Counted from the first letter of the stretch, positions 21,563 to 30,919 are shown. The stretch: 64,000 nt of DNA from Bradyrhizobium sp. Ash2021 (GCF_031202265.1 NZ_CP100604.1:7546501-7610500); one strand, 5' to 3'. A program made the numbers and translations. The notes: a model not told the origin generated them from the sequence alone.

Positions 21563-22839
21563 ATTGCAGCCTCTTTTGCTGCGGCCGCCGAATAGTCCGC
21601 AGTCACGATCAAAGCCGGTATTTCGAACTTGATTTGTTGGCGTATCGCCTCGACGGCAGCCAATCCGTTCTCACCATTGTCGAGATGGAGATCGGCAATG
21701 ATGGCGTCCGGAACGTTCCCCAATGCCCTAATTCGTTCGAGCCCGTCTGCTGCGGATGTTGTCGTTGCTACATCACATCCCCACCTTTCCAGCAGGAGCG
21801 CCATCGCCTCGGCGCTGAAGGGGTCATTTTCAACCAGAAGAATCTTTGCTCCTTCGAGCCCGCTGTGATGAACATTCGCATATTGAGTCTCATGTTCAAT
21901 TTCCGAGAGCTCTGCGGAACCGGCGCGAGGTAGTGCGACGGAAAATATCGAGCCATGTCCCAGTCGCGAGGTGAGCTGGATTTCATGACCGAGTTCCGAC
22001 GCGAAGCGCCGCACGATCGAGAGGCCAAGCCCGAACCCGGCCTGATCGCCGACCCCCGCCTCTCCACGCTGGAACTCCAGAAAAATGGCATGGCGTTGGG
22101 CTTCAGGAATTCCAGGTCCGGTATCATGAACCTGAATGCAGACATTCTCGCCCTGCCGTCTGCACCCCATCAGCACTCCCCCTTTCGGCGTGTACCTTAG
22201 TGCGTTCGCCAGAAGATTCTGCAGAATCCGGCGCAACATGAGTGGATCAGACACTACCGCCTCCGATGTCGGCAGTATTCGGAGCAACAAACCTCGCTTT
22301 GCCGCAAGGGTGACAAATTCCTGCTTGAGCGGTTCGAATATCGACGAGACCAGAACGGGCCGCACCTCGGGCTTAAGCATGCCGGCGTCCAGCTTCGATA
22401 TATCAAGCAATGTCCTGAGCAGACCCTCAAGAGTGAGCAGTGACCTGTCGACCTGCTCAATAAGCGCGATCCCCTGCTGCGAACCGCTCATTTCTGCCAA
22501 ACTCGAAAGCGTCAATCTCGCGGCATTCAACGGCTGCAACAGATCGTGCGTTACGGAAATCAATACGGAGGATTTCAGGGAGCTTGCCGCTTCTGCTTGC
22601 TGTTTGGCCCGAAATAACTCCTGATTAGAGCGTTCAATCGAGCGCAGGGCTTCCTGAAGCTGTCGCGTTCGTTCGAGAACTTGCCGGTCGAGCGCAATAG
22701 CCGTCTCAAACAGGGAAAATGCGTTGAACTGCTGGTCGACCGACCGCTCGACCCGCGACATCAAAGCAGCATTGATCTTTTTGAGCTTTGTCGTCTCTAG
22801 CTGCAGCGCCTCCATCGAGCTGTAAGTCTGTGCATTCAT
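21481..22839 (-). CDS. hybrid histidine kinase/receiver without transmembrane sensor
   Basis: A 452-residue cytoplasmic kinase. Residues 1-90 are a coiled coil, the H-box is VTHDLLQPLNAARLT near 115, and the N, G1 and G2 boxes are NLLANALRYTP, DTGPGIP and GFGLGLSIV. A C-terminal receiver follows (LLVENDPFSAEA, ADLHLDNGENG, LLKKP). No input domain or membrane segment is seen. The gene overlaps the upstream FIST gene by four bases (ATGA), so the FIST protein is the probable sensor. The layout resembles ErcS'-like kinases that control quinoprotein alcohol dehydrogenases. Confidence 0.93.
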   Translation of the reverse strand: MNAQTYSSMEALQLETTKLKKINAALMSRVERSVDQQFNAFSLFETAIALDRQVLERTRQLQEALRSIERSNQELFRAKQQAEAASSLKSSVLISVTHDLLQPLNAARLTLSSLAEMSGSQQGIALIEQVDRSLLTLEGLLRTLLDISKLDAGMLKPEVRPVLVSSIFEPLKQEFVTLAAKRGLLLRILPTSEAVVSDPLMLRRILQNLLANALRYTPKGGVLMGCRRQGENVCIQVHDTGPGIPEAQRHAIFLEFQRGEAGVGDQAGFGLGLSIVRRFASELGHEIQLTSRLGHGSIFSVALPRAGSAELSEIEHETQYANVHHSGLEGAKILLVENDPFSAEAMALLLERWGCDVATTTSAADGLERIRALGNVPDAIIADLHLDNGENGLAAVEAIRQQIKFEIPALIVTADYSAAAAKEAAIYGLELLKKPVRPAELRSLLSFLLPTE

Positions 22840-24008
22840 GCTGATTGCGCCCTCTTGCCGATCGCGACGCCGGTCAATGTCTGGTTTACATGCATCGACC
22901 GGTATTGCTCACCGTAGCCATGAAATCCGACGACCCGATTCTCGCGATAAAGCTCCGACATGTCACGCGCAAACTGATGCTGTTCGGCATCCAGACGCCG
23001 AAGTACGCATTCGAAGCCGAGGTAAAGCGAAACTTCACCAATTTCGTCACGCGTTTCAGCAAATAGATCCAGTGCGGCGCCGATAGGGTTGCGCGGCTTG
23101 GCCGCGGTAAGAACCATTCCCTCGTCGATGGCGCAGAAAAAACTAAGTGACCCGTCCGGGTTCATCCGCTGAATCGAACGTGCGTAGTAGGCGCCGCCAA
23201 CTCGCACGAGGACAGGATGCGAGGCGAACGAAAACGCATCGAGCTTGGTATCAATGAGGCCGACAGCGCGGGAATATTCTTCGGCAGCGGGCTCGGCGTT
23301 GATCTCCTTCACGACCCGGCACTCGATATCGGCCTCCGTCACCACCATCTTCATTGAAGTCGGCTCAAAATTGTCGCACTTGAAAAGCCGGAACGGCAAT
23401 GAGGTCTTAAGCAGGATCAGAACGGCTGCGTCGGTATGCGCCTGGCCGTCGTAAAATACCCAGGTTTTTTCAAATCGAAGTCCATCGCCGGCAGATCCGC
23501 CGACCACCGGGATGTCATCGAGCGAGGCATAGATCGAGGACATCACCGCTTCTTCGCGCTGGCATAAGCCATCGATCAGCAACAGACCAAAGGAATTTTG
23601 ATCCGGGATCTCTGGCGCGCATCGAGCCAGCTCCTGACGCAATTCGGTGCCGAGGCTGCGGCCCTCCTCAACCCGGAAGTTAGCGAGATCGGAAAACGGC
23701 CGCGCAACGACGACAAAGTCCCGCGCTTCGAATCCTAGCGCGACGACGCTGTTGTCTCCCCAGCCGTCGGGCGCGAGTTCGCCGGCTGTCGTGCAGCCAA
23801 ATACGTTGCTGTGTTCGGAAAACCTGGCAAATTCGGCGATAAATTCATGCGGGTCGTACCAGGGCGACACAAAAAGTAGAACCAACGCGAGGCTGTCGGA
23901 CGGCAATTGCGCGACGATCTCCGCCACGGCAGAGGTCGCCGTGATCGCTTTCGACTGAGCGACAACAACGCTAGACGAATTGCTGAACCGATCATCGGTT
24001 CGGCTCAC
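22836..24008 (-). CDS. FIST-domain sensory protein
   Basis: A 390-residue protein with FIST_N (LVLLFVSPWYDPHEF ... GCTTAGEL) and FIST_C (GVNQ-like late segment with GFHGYGEQYRS). FIST proteins are proposed small-ligand sensors paired with signal-transduction proteins. Translation most likely begins at the GTG at 24008, eight bases after GGGAG. The 150 codons upstream in the same frame overlap a decayed gene on the other strand and lack protein character. The stop overlaps the kinase start by four bases, indicating coupled production of sensor and kinase. Confidence 0.9.
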   Translation of the reverse strand: MSRTDDRFSNSSSVVVAQSKAITATSAVAEIVAQLPSDSLALVLLFVSPWYDPHEFIAEFARFSEHSNVFGCTTAGELAPDGWGDNSVVALGFEARDFVVVARPFSDLANFRVEEGRSLGTELRQELARCAPEIPDQNSFGLLLIDGLCQREEAVMSSIYASLDDIPVVGGSAGDGLRFEKTWVFYDGQAHTDAAVLILLKTSLPFRLFKCDNFEPTSMKMVVTEADIECRVVKEINAEPAAEEYSRAVGLIDTKLDAFSFASHPVLVRVGGAYYARSIQRMNPDGSLSFFCAIDEGMVLTAAKPRNPIGAALDLFAETRDEIGEVSLYLGFECVLRRLDAEQHQFARDMSELYRENRVVGFHGYGEQYRSMHVNQTLTGVAIGKRAQSA

Positions 24009-24087
24009 GTGGCTTTCTCCCGCTGTCAAAGGCCTCGGTGTGCGCCAAGGTCGTTTTCTTAAGAATAGGCCGTTCTTTCGGCCGCCG

Positions 24088-24321
24088 CAACAATGTGTAG
24101 CGTCAGCTTGGACACTACCGGCGGAAGCAATTTCCTCGACGGTCTGTCCGATGGAAATCCGCGCCCCACACGGGCCTCGGCTTCCTTCTACCTTGATCGG
24201 CCAAATCCAGGCGATGGACACACGTCTCGATGCAATGTCGTCGGCGGTCAAGACGATCCTGCCGGCACTCGAGGCATTCTGTACGTCGCGAAGCGACGAC
24301 CAAAAAGCGAAGTTCGATTCC
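24088..24321 (+). pseudogene. remnant of an LTXXQ/Spy-family periplasmic protein
   Basis: One frame encodes, without a start or normal signal, the segments TLPAEAISSTVCP and then IQAMDTRLDAMSSAVKTILPALEAF and DDQKAKFDS. These are the conserved pieces of rhizobial LTXXQ-motif proteins, but the spacer normally between them is missing. It is therefore a decayed, internally deleted copy, antisense to the rejected N-terminal extension of the FIST gene and close to the IS30 element. Confidence 0.6.
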
Positions 24322-24522
24322 GGCGAAGGACGCGGTCGATTCTGGCGGTGGCACGGATGGGATTTTTGCCTCGCCTTATCCGTCGATTGGACACCGGTCA
24401 TGTCTGGTACTGATGTCTCAATAGACGTCGGCTTGCCCGGCCTGCACTTCCGCTTCAACCGTTTCTTATTGCTCTTCCCGCGACGGGAACCGTCCTAGGA
24501 CTCGCTCTTCAATGGTTGCCGG

Positions 24523-25736
24523 CTCAACCGGTCGACGCAACACAGGCGTTAAATCTCTCTGCTGGTGTTTCAAATTGCAAGGTCTCACGTGGTCGTTCGT
24601 TTAGCTGACGAGCCACTTTGTTCAGATGGGCTTGCGAATGCACCGACAAGTCGGTGCCCTTTGGAAAGTACTGTCTCAGCAGGCCATTGGTATTCTCGTT
24701 CGACCCGCGCTGCCACGGGCTTTGCGGGTCGCAAAAATAGACATCGATGTTGGTCGCCAACGTAAAGCGCCGATGATCCGTCAGTTCCTTGCCCCGGTCC
24801 CAGGTCAGGGACTTATACAGCTCTTTTGGTAGCTTCTTCGCCTGCTTGATCAGCGCGGTGACAACCGTCCGGGTGTCCTTGCCTGCCACCTTGGCCAACA
24901 TCACGTAACGCGTTTGACGCTCGACCAAGGTCGCGATGTAGGTGTTGTTCGGCCCGGACAGCAGATCGCCCTCCCAATGGCCAGGCACCGCCCTATCTTC
25001 AACCGCAGCCGGTCGCTGACGGATTGAGACGGCATCCTTCATATGTCCCCGTCTATCGCCATTCGGATCAACCGGTCTGGAGCGACGCATCGAGCGCTTC
25101 GATCGAAGATGGCGAAGCAGCTCTTTCTTGAGCACGCCGCGCGCTTGGACAAACAGGCTGCGATAGATGGTCTCGTGTGACACCTGATTATACTCATCTT
25201 CAGGATGCGTTCTCTTCAGCCAACCGGCTATCTGCTCGGGTGACCAATCCAATCTGAGTTTCCCTGCCACGGCCTGCCGAAGCCGCGAATTGATCGCCAA
25301 TTTACAACATTTTGGACGACGTGATCGTGCCCAGGCATTCTCGTCCGCAACTGTCGCCCGGTAGCGATCACAGCCGCCATTGCGGCTCATTTCACGGCTC
25401 ACCGTCGAGGGCGAGCGGCCAAGCAGTTTGGCGATCGACCGGGCCGATCGACGTGCGGTAACGCCTCTGGAAATCACCTCGCGTTCCGCAAGCGTCAATG
25501 CCAACCTGGAGCGACGCCGCTCCGCAGGACGAAACCCTCCATGCGGGGCAACCAGAAAATAGATCGACGATGACTGCTTACCAAAAGCTCGCCCGATCGC
25601 CTTCAATGACTCCCCGCGCTTCCAACGGTCCCATAACTCCGTCTTTTCTGCCGCGGTAAAACCTCTATGAAATCTCCGTTCCATCCTACACTCCATCTTT
25701 TCCCTCTAAGATAAAGTGTTGCGTCGATCGGTTGAG
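24523..25736. mobile_element. IS30-family insertion sequence
   Basis: About 1.2 kb bounded by near-perfect inverted repeats: CTCAACCGGTCGACGCAAC on the left and the complement of CTCAACCGATCGACGCAAC on the right. It contains one full-length transposase. No clear target duplication is visible at the edges, and the transposase stop lies inside the left repeat. Confidence 0.88.
24524..25696 (-). CDS. IS30-family transposase
   Basis: A 390-residue transposase. N-terminal HTH segments (GESLKAIGRAFGKQSSSIY; SARSIAKLLGRSPSTVSRE) precede a DDE core with HWEGDLL, TWDRGKEL and NENTNGLLRQYFPKG. The length is normal and no frameshift is seen, so it may be active. The start at 25696 follows GAGGG. Confidence 0.95.
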   Translation of the reverse strand: MECRMERRFHRGFTAAEKTELWDRWKRGESLKAIGRAFGKQSSSIYFLVAPHGGFRPAERRRSRLALTLAEREVISRGVTARRSARSIAKLLGRSPSTVSREMSRNGGCDRYRATVADENAWARSRRPKCCKLAINSRLRQAVAGKLRLDWSPEQIAGWLKRTHPEDEYNQVSHETIYRSLFVQARGVLKKELLRHLRSKRSMRRSRPVDPNGDRRGHMKDAVSIRQRPAAVEDRAVPGHWEGDLLSGPNNTYIATLVERQTRYVMLAKVAGKDTRTVVTALIKQAKKLPKELYKSLTWDRGKELTDHRRFTLATNIDVYFCDPQSPWQRGSNENTNGLLRQYFPKGTDLSVHSQAHLNKVARQLNERPRETLQFETPAERFNACVASTG

Positions 25737-25775
25737 ACCGCCCGTTTAGACCGGACATACATCACAGCCGAAGCG

Positions 25776-25789
25776 TTGATCCATCGCAA
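25776..25789. promoter_or_regulatory. FNR/FixK box upstream of AhpD-like gene
   Basis: TTGATCCATCGCAA fits TTGA-N6-GCAA, the FixK2-type variant. It lies 67 bp before the start at 25857 and only 40 bp from the IS30 end. Confidence 0.6.
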
Positions 25790-25856
25790 TGTCGCCTGCG
25801 TGCTTTGCTGTCAAAGTTATTGATAGCGGCGATCCCGCAGACGACAAGGCAGACCG

Positions 25857-26240
25857 ATGAACAATTGGCCGCAATTGACCACAGAATTGAGCGCCCTTCT
25901 TCGTAATTTGCGCGGCGGAGCCCCTGATGTCATGAAGGCATTCGCGGGCATTGCTCAAGCGGCGACCGCTTCGAAGGCGCTGGATATGAAGACCAAGGAA
26001 CTGATTGCGCTCGGCATAGCCGTGGCCGTGCGATGTGACGACTGCATCGCCTTTCACGTCAAAGCCGCGGTGGAACAAGGCGCCACGAGAGATGAGGTTG
26101 GTGAGACACTAGGAATGGCGATCTATATGGGCGCCGGCCCGTCGGTCATGTACGCAAGCCACGCGTTGGAGGCATTCACGCAATTCGAGACCAGCCTGGC
26201 AAATCGATCCGCGATGAAAGCGCCTGCATTCTCAAAGTGA
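25857..26240 (+). CDS. AhpD-like / carboxymuconolactone decarboxylase family protein
   Basis: A 127-residue all-helical protein with the CMD/AhpD redox motif CDDCIAFHV (C-x2-C-x3-H) preceded by KTKELIALGIAVAVRC. AhpD-type proteins reduce peroxiredoxins or act as alkylhydroperoxidases. It stands alone between IS30 and convergent genes, with an FNR/FixK box upstream. A role in peroxide defence when oxygen is scarce is inferred. Confidence 0.9.
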   Translation: MNNWPQLTTELSALLRNLRGGAPDVMKAFAGIAQAATASKALDMKTKELIALGIAVAVRCDDCIAFHVKAAVEQGATRDEVGETLGMAIYMGAGPSVMYASHALEAFTQFETSLANRSAMKAPAFSK

Positions 26241-26354
26241 TGATCGTCCTTCAGCGCTAACCTTGTTGGTCGTGGGCAAATAGCACGGTACATGGTGAAG
26301 AGGTGCCGGAGCGTGACGCCATCGAGGCCCTTGCACCCGCGCCCCTCCCTGCCC

Positions 26355-27017
26355 TCATCGTCCAGGCCACCAAAACCTACGGCACGATCCGATGCCTGCT
26401 GTCACGCTTTCCGCACGACGCTTGATGCCTCTCAGCATCCGAGCTTGCATGATGTAATGGCCGAAGCCGGCAGCAGCCAGCATAAGTGGCCGCGGGGTGT
26501 GCGCCAATATTGCGTAGATCCGCTCGATGAGAATAAGGCGGCCCGGTGGGCGGGAGCGCTCCCGAATCGAACCTGGCCAGCGCCGCGAGATCCGTCCGCG
26601 TACGATGAGGCGGGTGCGTTGGTGATCCAGCGGCTCCAGCAGAAACTCCCAGCTCACCTGGTGGCCACCGGTCGCCTTCGGCACCGTCAGGACCAGATCG
26701 TGCGGCGGTCGGACCGTGGTCACGCAGAATGCGTCCGTCATGCCCGGGGTTGCCGGCATGACGTCACCTTGCGCGACATGCTGGTACTCCGGCCGGATGA
26801 AGTTGGCGCTCGGATGGCCACCGTTGTCGATCCAGTCGTAGCTATACCAGCCGGCGCGGCCGGCGCCCATCTGCGCCAGCCAAGGCCAGACGCGCTCCGG
26901 CGGAGCGTTGATCGTTACCGCATGAGTGACAGTCCCCATCGGGGCTGGCACGAGCCAATCGGCCGGCATCGCCCGATGCGTCTCCTCTCGCGACGCCAGA
27001 CAAGTCGCAATATGCAT
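26355..27017 (-). CDS. SRPBCC-family protein
   Basis: A 220-residue polyketide-cyclase/START-like protein (VTINAPPERVWPWLAQMG, GWYSYDWIDN, GRISRRWPG). The family binds hydrophobic ligands, and the ligand here is unknown. The start at 27017 is 7 bp after the stop of the upstream flavoprotein gene, so the two form an operon. The opposite-strand frame at 26292-27041 is a shadow. Confidence 0.85.
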   Translation of the reverse strand: MHIATCLASREETHRAMPADWLVPAPMGTVTHAVTINAPPERVWPWLAQMGAGRAGWYSYDWIDNGGHPSANFIRPEYQHVAQGDVMPATPGMTDAFCVTTVRPPHDLVLTVPKATGGHQVSWEFLLEPLDHQRTRLIVRGRISRRWPGSIRERSRPPGRLILIERIYAILAHTPRPLMLAAAGFGHYIMQARMLRGIKRRAESVTAGIGSCRRFWWPGR

Positions 27018-27024
27018 GATGAGC

Positions 27025-28155
27025 TCAGGCCTCGAGAATGACCTGCTCGACCGGACGACGGAGCGATTTGGGTAACTCGGGACCATAGCCAAACCTCATC
27101 ACGAGATCCGGGCGACGTCCGTCGATGCCGAGATATGTGGCGAATTGCCCCCGCACGGCGGCGACCTCGACCGGTTGATTGATGAAGGCATGCCGAAGTC
27201 GCAGGGCTGTCGCCTGAAGGGCAAGCCGCTGGCAGCAACGACCGACTTCGACCCAGCCGGCCGGTTCATTCCTGTCCGACACGAACACGGCGACACCGGC
27301 CGAACTCCGGAGTTGGCTCTCATACTTGCTGTTCTCCGCGGTCTTCGTGAACACCGCACTGAAAATCAAACGGCCGATCCAGCCCGGCAGGGCAGGACTG
27401 CCGGTGGATTTCGAAAACAGGCCGTCTCGCGTCGAGATGGCCTCGCCGTAGCTGAATCGAATCCACGTTCTCAATTCGTGCACGAATGCGACATCATCCA
27501 TTTGGGCACTATTGCCGGCGACGAGATAGGAAAGGATATCTTCACGTTGCTGTCGCTCCGTGAAAAGCAGCATCCGCACACCCTCGCCATTCCCTGCGGC
27601 TTCCAGCAGCCGGAGATGCTCGGGCGGGACCGCCCGCCCGTCATAGACGGCGCGCGTCGATTGACGACGCGGGATAGCGTCGAACAGGTCCGTCCGTTCA
27701 GGCGGCGCGGTGTCCAGTTCGACCCGTATCCCGCGCGCAACAGGGTCATAGCTTGGAACAGCGCGAAGCCCAAACGCGCGAGCCGCTTGAATCATATTCT
27801 CGACGGCGCAGCCGAGACTGGCGAACAGGTGATGATCGTCGGGGTCGACGGAGGGCAAGCGACGGCTGAGATCTGACAGCACGAGGATGGAGCGATCCGA
27901 GAGCCGAAATTGCCAGGGCTGCGTGTTATGGCTGTTTGCGGCCAGGCTTGCGTAACGGACAAGCTCGCGCCGGGCCCACGACAATGGCAGGTCTGTGCGG
28001 TCGCTGTGCCGCCAGGTGGAGTTGATGGCATCCTCGTAACCAGAGCGCCGTTGGGCATTCATCACAAGCGCGGTTGCGCCGCCGATCGCGACGGATCCTG
28101 CTCCGGCGGTCAGCGCCATCAGGAGGCCGCGACGGTCTTGATGAACGTGAGACAT
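27025..28155 (-). CDS. Acg-family FMN-binding nitroreductase-like protein with Tat-like signal
   Basis: A 376-residue flavoprotein. An N-terminal DRRGLLMALTAGAGSVAIGG stretch looks like a twin-arginine-type signal or anchor. The Acg/nitroreductase core has NSHNTQPWQF and PRRQSTRAVYDGR, and a late HAFINQPVE segment. Acg proteins are induced at low oxygen in mycobacteria and bind FMN, but their substrate is not established. The start at 28155 (MSHVHQDRR) is chosen because the twin-arginine segment follows it. The SRPBCC gene follows 7 bp downstream. Confidence 0.85.
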   Translation of the reverse strand: MSHVHQDRRGLLMALTAGAGSVAIGGATALVMNAQRRSGYEDAINSTWRHSDRTDLPLSWARRELVRYASLAANSHNTQPWQFRLSDRSILVLSDLSRRLPSVDPDDHHLFASLGCAVENMIQAARAFGLRAVPSYDPVARGIRVELDTAPPERTDLFDAIPRRQSTRAVYDGRAVPPEHLRLLEAAGNGEGVRMLLFTERQQREDILSYLVAGNSAQMDDVAFVHELRTWIRFSYGEAISTRDGLFSKSTGSPALPGWIGRLIFSAVFTKTAENSKYESQLRSSAGVAVFVSDRNEPAGWVEVGRCCQRLALQATALRLRHAFINQPVEVAAVRGQFATYLGIDGRRPDLVMRFGYGPELPKSLRRPVEQVILEA

Positions 28156-28265
28156 ACCGGCTTCATACCACAACGAGGTCTCGCCCAGCTTTGATCTTGA
28201 GCCTGCTACGCGAAGAGCGGGCGACACGAGCGACATCCATCTGACGCCGCTCGTGTCGAGGCTGG

Positions 28266-28451
28266 CTAGGCGGTTTCGAGCGCGGATTTGGAAGGCCGGC
28301 TCCCCACGCCCTGTGTGAGATCCAGTACCATTCGTCCCTCAATCTTGCCGGCCTTCAGATTGGCGAAGATCGTGTTGATCTCGTCAAGCGGCGCCTTCCT
28401 GACGTCGGCATGCACCTTCCCCGCGGCCGCGAAAGCAATCGCCTCATCTAG
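28266..28451 (-). pseudogene. adhP: 3' fragment of adhP, separated by IS insertion
   Basis: This encodes the C-terminal 60 residues of a zinc alcohol dehydrogenase (LDEAIAFAAAGKV ... KIEGRMVLDL). Joining it to the 5' part at 29903 across one copy of CTAG restores an uninterrupted frame reading GTRRDLDEAIAF, the expected family sequence. The fragment has no start of its own. Confidence 0.9.
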
Positions 28452-29902
28452 GAGTCCGTCCAGATAGGTGCTGCGACGGGCATTTATTGGCATGTTAGCC
28501 GGCTCAGGCAGCCTTTGCGAGGGTGAACAGCTTCAGGAGGTTGTGGGCGGTGCAGATCATGGCCCACTCGGCACGCACTTTTTCGACACCCCGCAACAGG
28601 AACTGGCGGAAGCCGCGCGCCTGTTTGATCTGTCCGAAGACCGGTTCGACCACTTGCTTTCTCAATCGGTAGGGCGTTTCGAAGCCGCCATCGTCGATCT
28701 TCTTTCGCATCCGTTGGGTCAGCGGTCCGCCGATTTTTCCGTTCGCGGCTGTCGGGTGCTTGGCGCGTCCAGGCGCGACATAGCCGTCAACGCGATGTGC
28801 TTCGAGCGCTTCGAGATTGGATTCGCTGCAGTAGCCGGAGTCCGCTGAGGCCTGCTCCGGCGTGCGGCCGAGATTGTTCTCGATGGCCTCGATCAGGGCA
28901 CCAGCTGGCCCTGATCGTTGCCGCACTGCGTCAGTTCGTGCGCGACAATGATCTGGGCGCCTGCGTCGACGGCGGCCTGTGCATTATAGGCCTGAACGAA
29001 GCCATCCTTCGACTTCATGATGCGGCTTTCCGGATCGGTGAAGTTGCGTTGCGACTTGGGATCAGGCTGGTCCGATGCCGGCGCCGCCGGTTTGCCCGGC
29101 TTCTTGCGGCCTTCGGCTTGGCGCTGCTGTTCCTTTTCGGCCTCGATGCGACGCTCTTCCTCCGCGGCCAGCCTGGCGTCGGCCTCCAGCGCCGCCATCG
29201 CCTGCTGGATCTTCGCCAGCCGCTTCTCCTTGTCGCCAGCCCAATCCGGCAGCTCGTCGCCGCGTTTGTCTTTGCCGAAAGTCTCGTCCTCCTGAGCATC
29301 CGCCGCCTCAGCGGCCGCCAGCATGCGAGCGACCTCGGCTTTCAATTCCGCCTCGCGTTTCTTCATGCGCTCATAACTCATCGCTTTATGTTTCGACGCG
29401 TTCGCTTTGATCTTCGTGCCATCAAGCGCGACATGGCCGAGTTTGACCAGCCCTGCCGTCTCGCACAACTTCAGAACCTGCAGGAACAGTGCGCCGAGCG
29501 CCTTCAAATGCCGCTTGCGGAAGTCGCTGATCGTGCGAAAATCCGGCGGATCGAGCGCGACAATCATTACAAAATCATTCCGTTCGCGGCAGGCCTTCGC
29601 GATCCGCCGCGATGAATACAGCCCACTCGCATAGCCGTGCAGCACAAGCGCCACCATCATGCGCGGGTCGAACGGCGGCTGCCCGAGCCCGCTCACATAG
29701 CTGCCCGTGATCTCCTTGAGATCGAGGCTCTCCCGCACCAGTTCAACGATAAACCGCGAGACATGGCCTTTCGGCACGAAGTCCTGCACATTCGGCGGCA
29801 GAAGCAGCGTCTGATCGATATTCCAGGGGCGAAAATACTTGCTCATCGCCCAAGGTTGAATCAGACTCGCTCAGAATTGAACAGCCACTATCGGACAGGC
29901 TC
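28452..29902. mobile_element. IS1182-like insertion sequence inside adhP
   Basis: A 1451-bp element. The ends are imperfect inverted repeats (GAGTCCGTCCAGATAGGTG and the complement of GAGCCTGTCCGATAGTGG). It is flanked by the direct repeat CTAG at 28448-28451 and 29903-29906, a 4-bp target duplication. It carries one transposase gene broken by a frameshift. Confidence 0.9.
28504..29846 (-). pseudogene. IS1182-like transposase, frameshifted
   Basis: The N-terminal part (29846-28893, opening MSKYFRPWNIDQ, with FRTISDFRKRH and VALDGTKIKANAS) ends at a TGA in NDQGQLVP. The C-terminal part continues in another frame from about 28900 (LIEAIENNLGRTPEQASADSGYCSE ... EPVFGQIKQARGF). One missing C in a run of three at 28896-28898 explains the break: inserting it gives LVPLIEAIENN. 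The element is probably inactive unless ribosomes slip or the base was lost in sequencing. Confidence 0.88.
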
Positions 29903-30794
29903 CTAGGTCACGGCGAGTGCCGACGATGGAGCCGCGGACGGTGATGCGCTTCAGCACCACATCGAAGATCGGGGTCGGGAAATCGCCCGGCGGCAGACCG
30001 ACCAGGGCCACAGTGCCCTTGCGGCGGACAAGGTGCAGCGCTTGACTGAAGGCTGGAGGCGAAACTGCCGTCACGAGCACGCCATGGGCACCTCCATTTG
30101 TCGCCTTGAGAACATCGGCCACGGCATGCGGTGAGCGTGCGTCGACAGCGAGATCGGCGCCAGACGCTCGTGCCAGGGCCAGCTTTTCGGGAGCAACGTC
30201 AAGCGCCGCGACATAGAGACCCATCGCCTTGGCGTATTGAATCGCCACGTGGCCCAAGCCACCGACGCCCGAGATCGCAACCCATTCGCCGGGGCGAGCT
30301 TCCGTTTCCTTCAGTCCCTTGTAGGTGGTGACACCAGCGCAAAGGATGGGCGCGATCTGAGCAAGATCCACCCCCGCTGGCAGCCGGGCAACGAATGGCG
30401 CTGCGGCGATGACATATTCGGCAAAACCGCCATCGCAGCTGTAGCCGGTGTTGTGCTGGCGCTCGCAGAGCGTCTCCCAGCCGGTCTCGCAATATTCGCA
30501 GTGCGTACATGCGTCGTGCAGCCACGCAACACCGACCGGGTCGCCTTCCTTCAAATCGGCCACACCCGGACCGAGGGCGGCGATCACGCCGGCTACCTCA
30601 TGCCCCGGAATAAAGGGCGGATTCGGCTTCAGCGGCCAATCGCCCTCCGCCGCATGCAGATCGGTGTGGCAGACGCCGCATGCGATCACCTTCACCAGTA
30701 CTTCACCGGGACCCGGAACCGGGACAGCTACATCCTCGATCACCAGCGGCTTGCCGAATGCGTGCACTACCGCGGCCTTCATCATATTCGCCAT
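29903..30794 (-). pseudogene. adhP: 5' part of adhP (zinc-dependent alcohol dehydrogenase), truncated by IS
   Basis: This is the N-terminal 297 residues of an AdhP-type medium-chain alcohol dehydrogenase. The catalytic zinc site (CGVCHTDLH, GHEVAG) and the structural zinc cysteines (CTHCEYCETGWETLC) are intact, as is the GVGGLGHVAIQYA cofactor loop. After SIVGTRRDL the frame enters the IS and stops at 29871. The start at 30794 follows AGGAG. An FNR/FixK box lies 57 bp upstream. The enzyme lacks about 60 C-terminal residues and is probably inactive. With the adjacent aldehyde dehydrogenase it would have formed a two-step alcohol oxidation or fermentation pair. Confidence 0.9.
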
Positions 30795-30850
30795 CGTCCA
30801 ATCTCCTGTTTGTCGATGCGGCAAACTAGAGACGTCGACGGCATGTGCAT

Positions 30851-30864
30851 TTGACCGAGATCAA
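30851..30864. promoter_or_regulatory. FNR/FixK box for adhP
   Basis: TTGACCGAGATCAA, 57 bp before the adhP start (30794). It is the left of two boxes in the divergent adhP/aldehyde dehydrogenase promoter region. Confidence 0.72.
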
Positions 30865-30919
30865 CCGAACGCGGTCGGATCTGACTTTGTGGCGTCGGCT
30901 TGCGCGAAGATCCTGGCGA

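Noticed and set aside
24009..24458. 150-residue N-terminal extension of the FIST protein
   Set aside because: No protein character, covers a decayed gene on the other strand, and a GTG with a good ribosome site starts the conserved part.
26292..27041. Long plus-strand open frame of 249 codons
   Set aside because: It is antisense to the SRPBCC gene, has no domain character, and its composition is that of a shadow frame.
28896..28898. Programmed -1 frameshift in the IS transposase
   Set aside because: No A-rich slippery heptamer or downstream stem is evident; a simple base loss explains it.
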